Below are positions 13,094-13,141 of a DNA stretch of 13,141 nucleotides, in pieces; position 1 is the first letter of the stretch; every line of letters starts with the position of its first letter. Source of the stretch: UBA2767 sp964194535. Lineage in GTDB: Bacteria; Pseudomonadota; Alphaproteobacteria; Rhizobiales; Methyloligellaceae. The position numbers and the translations under genes were made by a program. The notes beneath the pieces are model-generated. The model was not told the origin of the DNA. It made no database searches and worked only from the letters and a program-made list of their open reading frames with translations. The stretch lies in NCBI GenBank assembly GCA_964194535.1, contig CAXMMX010000213.1:1-13141 (forward strand), given 5' to 3'.

Positions 13094-13141
13094 TTATCTC
13101 TTGCGCCAGCGCCGTTCTATCTCAGCGGCGATTTGCGAGGC
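13094..13141 (-). CDS. C-terminal end of an upstream gene (partial, unidentified)
   Basis: The complement strand is open from the window edge for 15 sense codons, reading ASQIAAEIERRWRKR, then TAA at 13094-13096. The other two minus frames stop within the same stretch. A basic, helical tail of this kind is typical of a protein C-terminus, and the stop falls 20 bases before the oxygenase ATG, as expected within an operon. Too short to name. Confidence 0.4.
   Translation of the reverse strand, partial: ASQIAAEIERRWRKR

Overview
The window is GC-rich, densely coded DNA from a Gram-negative proteobacterium. The gene families suggest an alphaproteobacterium; this is judged from protein style, since no rRNA or other phylogenetic marker is present. 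There are ten complete protein genes and two genes cut by the window edges. I see no tRNA, rRNA, CRISPR array, insertion sequence, integrase or phage gene. No stretch longer than 300 bases lacks a gene; the largest gap is 7895-8086.

Region 1 (1-3104) is a drug-efflux locus. A DHA2/EmrB-type MFS pump (minus strand, cut at the left edge) is divergent from a MarR-family repressor that overlaps an EmrA/HlyD-type membrane-fusion protein. A short shared promoter region and an unusual 34-bp tandem duplication lie at the start of the marR gene. Pump, adaptor and repressor look like one regulated module; a TolC-type outer-membrane channel must be encoded elsewhere.

Region 2 (3246-4421) is a lone exported beta-propeller of YVTN/YncE style. 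Its blades carry aligned His and Glu/Asp residues that could form a metal site.

Region 3 (4418-7894, minus strand) is the most interesting part. It is a compact four-gene operon: SDR dehydrogenase, acyl-CoA dehydrogenase, APH-fold kinase and a small DUF6285-type protein. These are the families of LvaD, LvaC, LvaA and LvaB of the Pseudomonas putida levulinate pathway, and the kinase plus ACAD pair also corresponds to mammalian ACAD10/ACAD11. The likely chemistry is reduction of a 4-oxoacyl-CoA, phosphorylation of the 4-hydroxyacyl-CoA, and removal of phosphate to give an enoyl-CoA for beta-oxidation. The CoA ligase (LvaE) and the lva regulator are not in the window, so the true substrate is open.

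Region 4 (8087-11271, plus strand) holds a CBS-pair/DUF294 putative nucleotidyltransferase, with a perfect palindrome just ahead of its ribosome binding site, and a YcbB-like periplasmic L,D-transpeptidase. Region 5 (11290-13141, minus strand) holds cysteine synthase (cysK), a 2-oxoglutarate/Fe(II) oxygenase and the last codons of an upstream gene.
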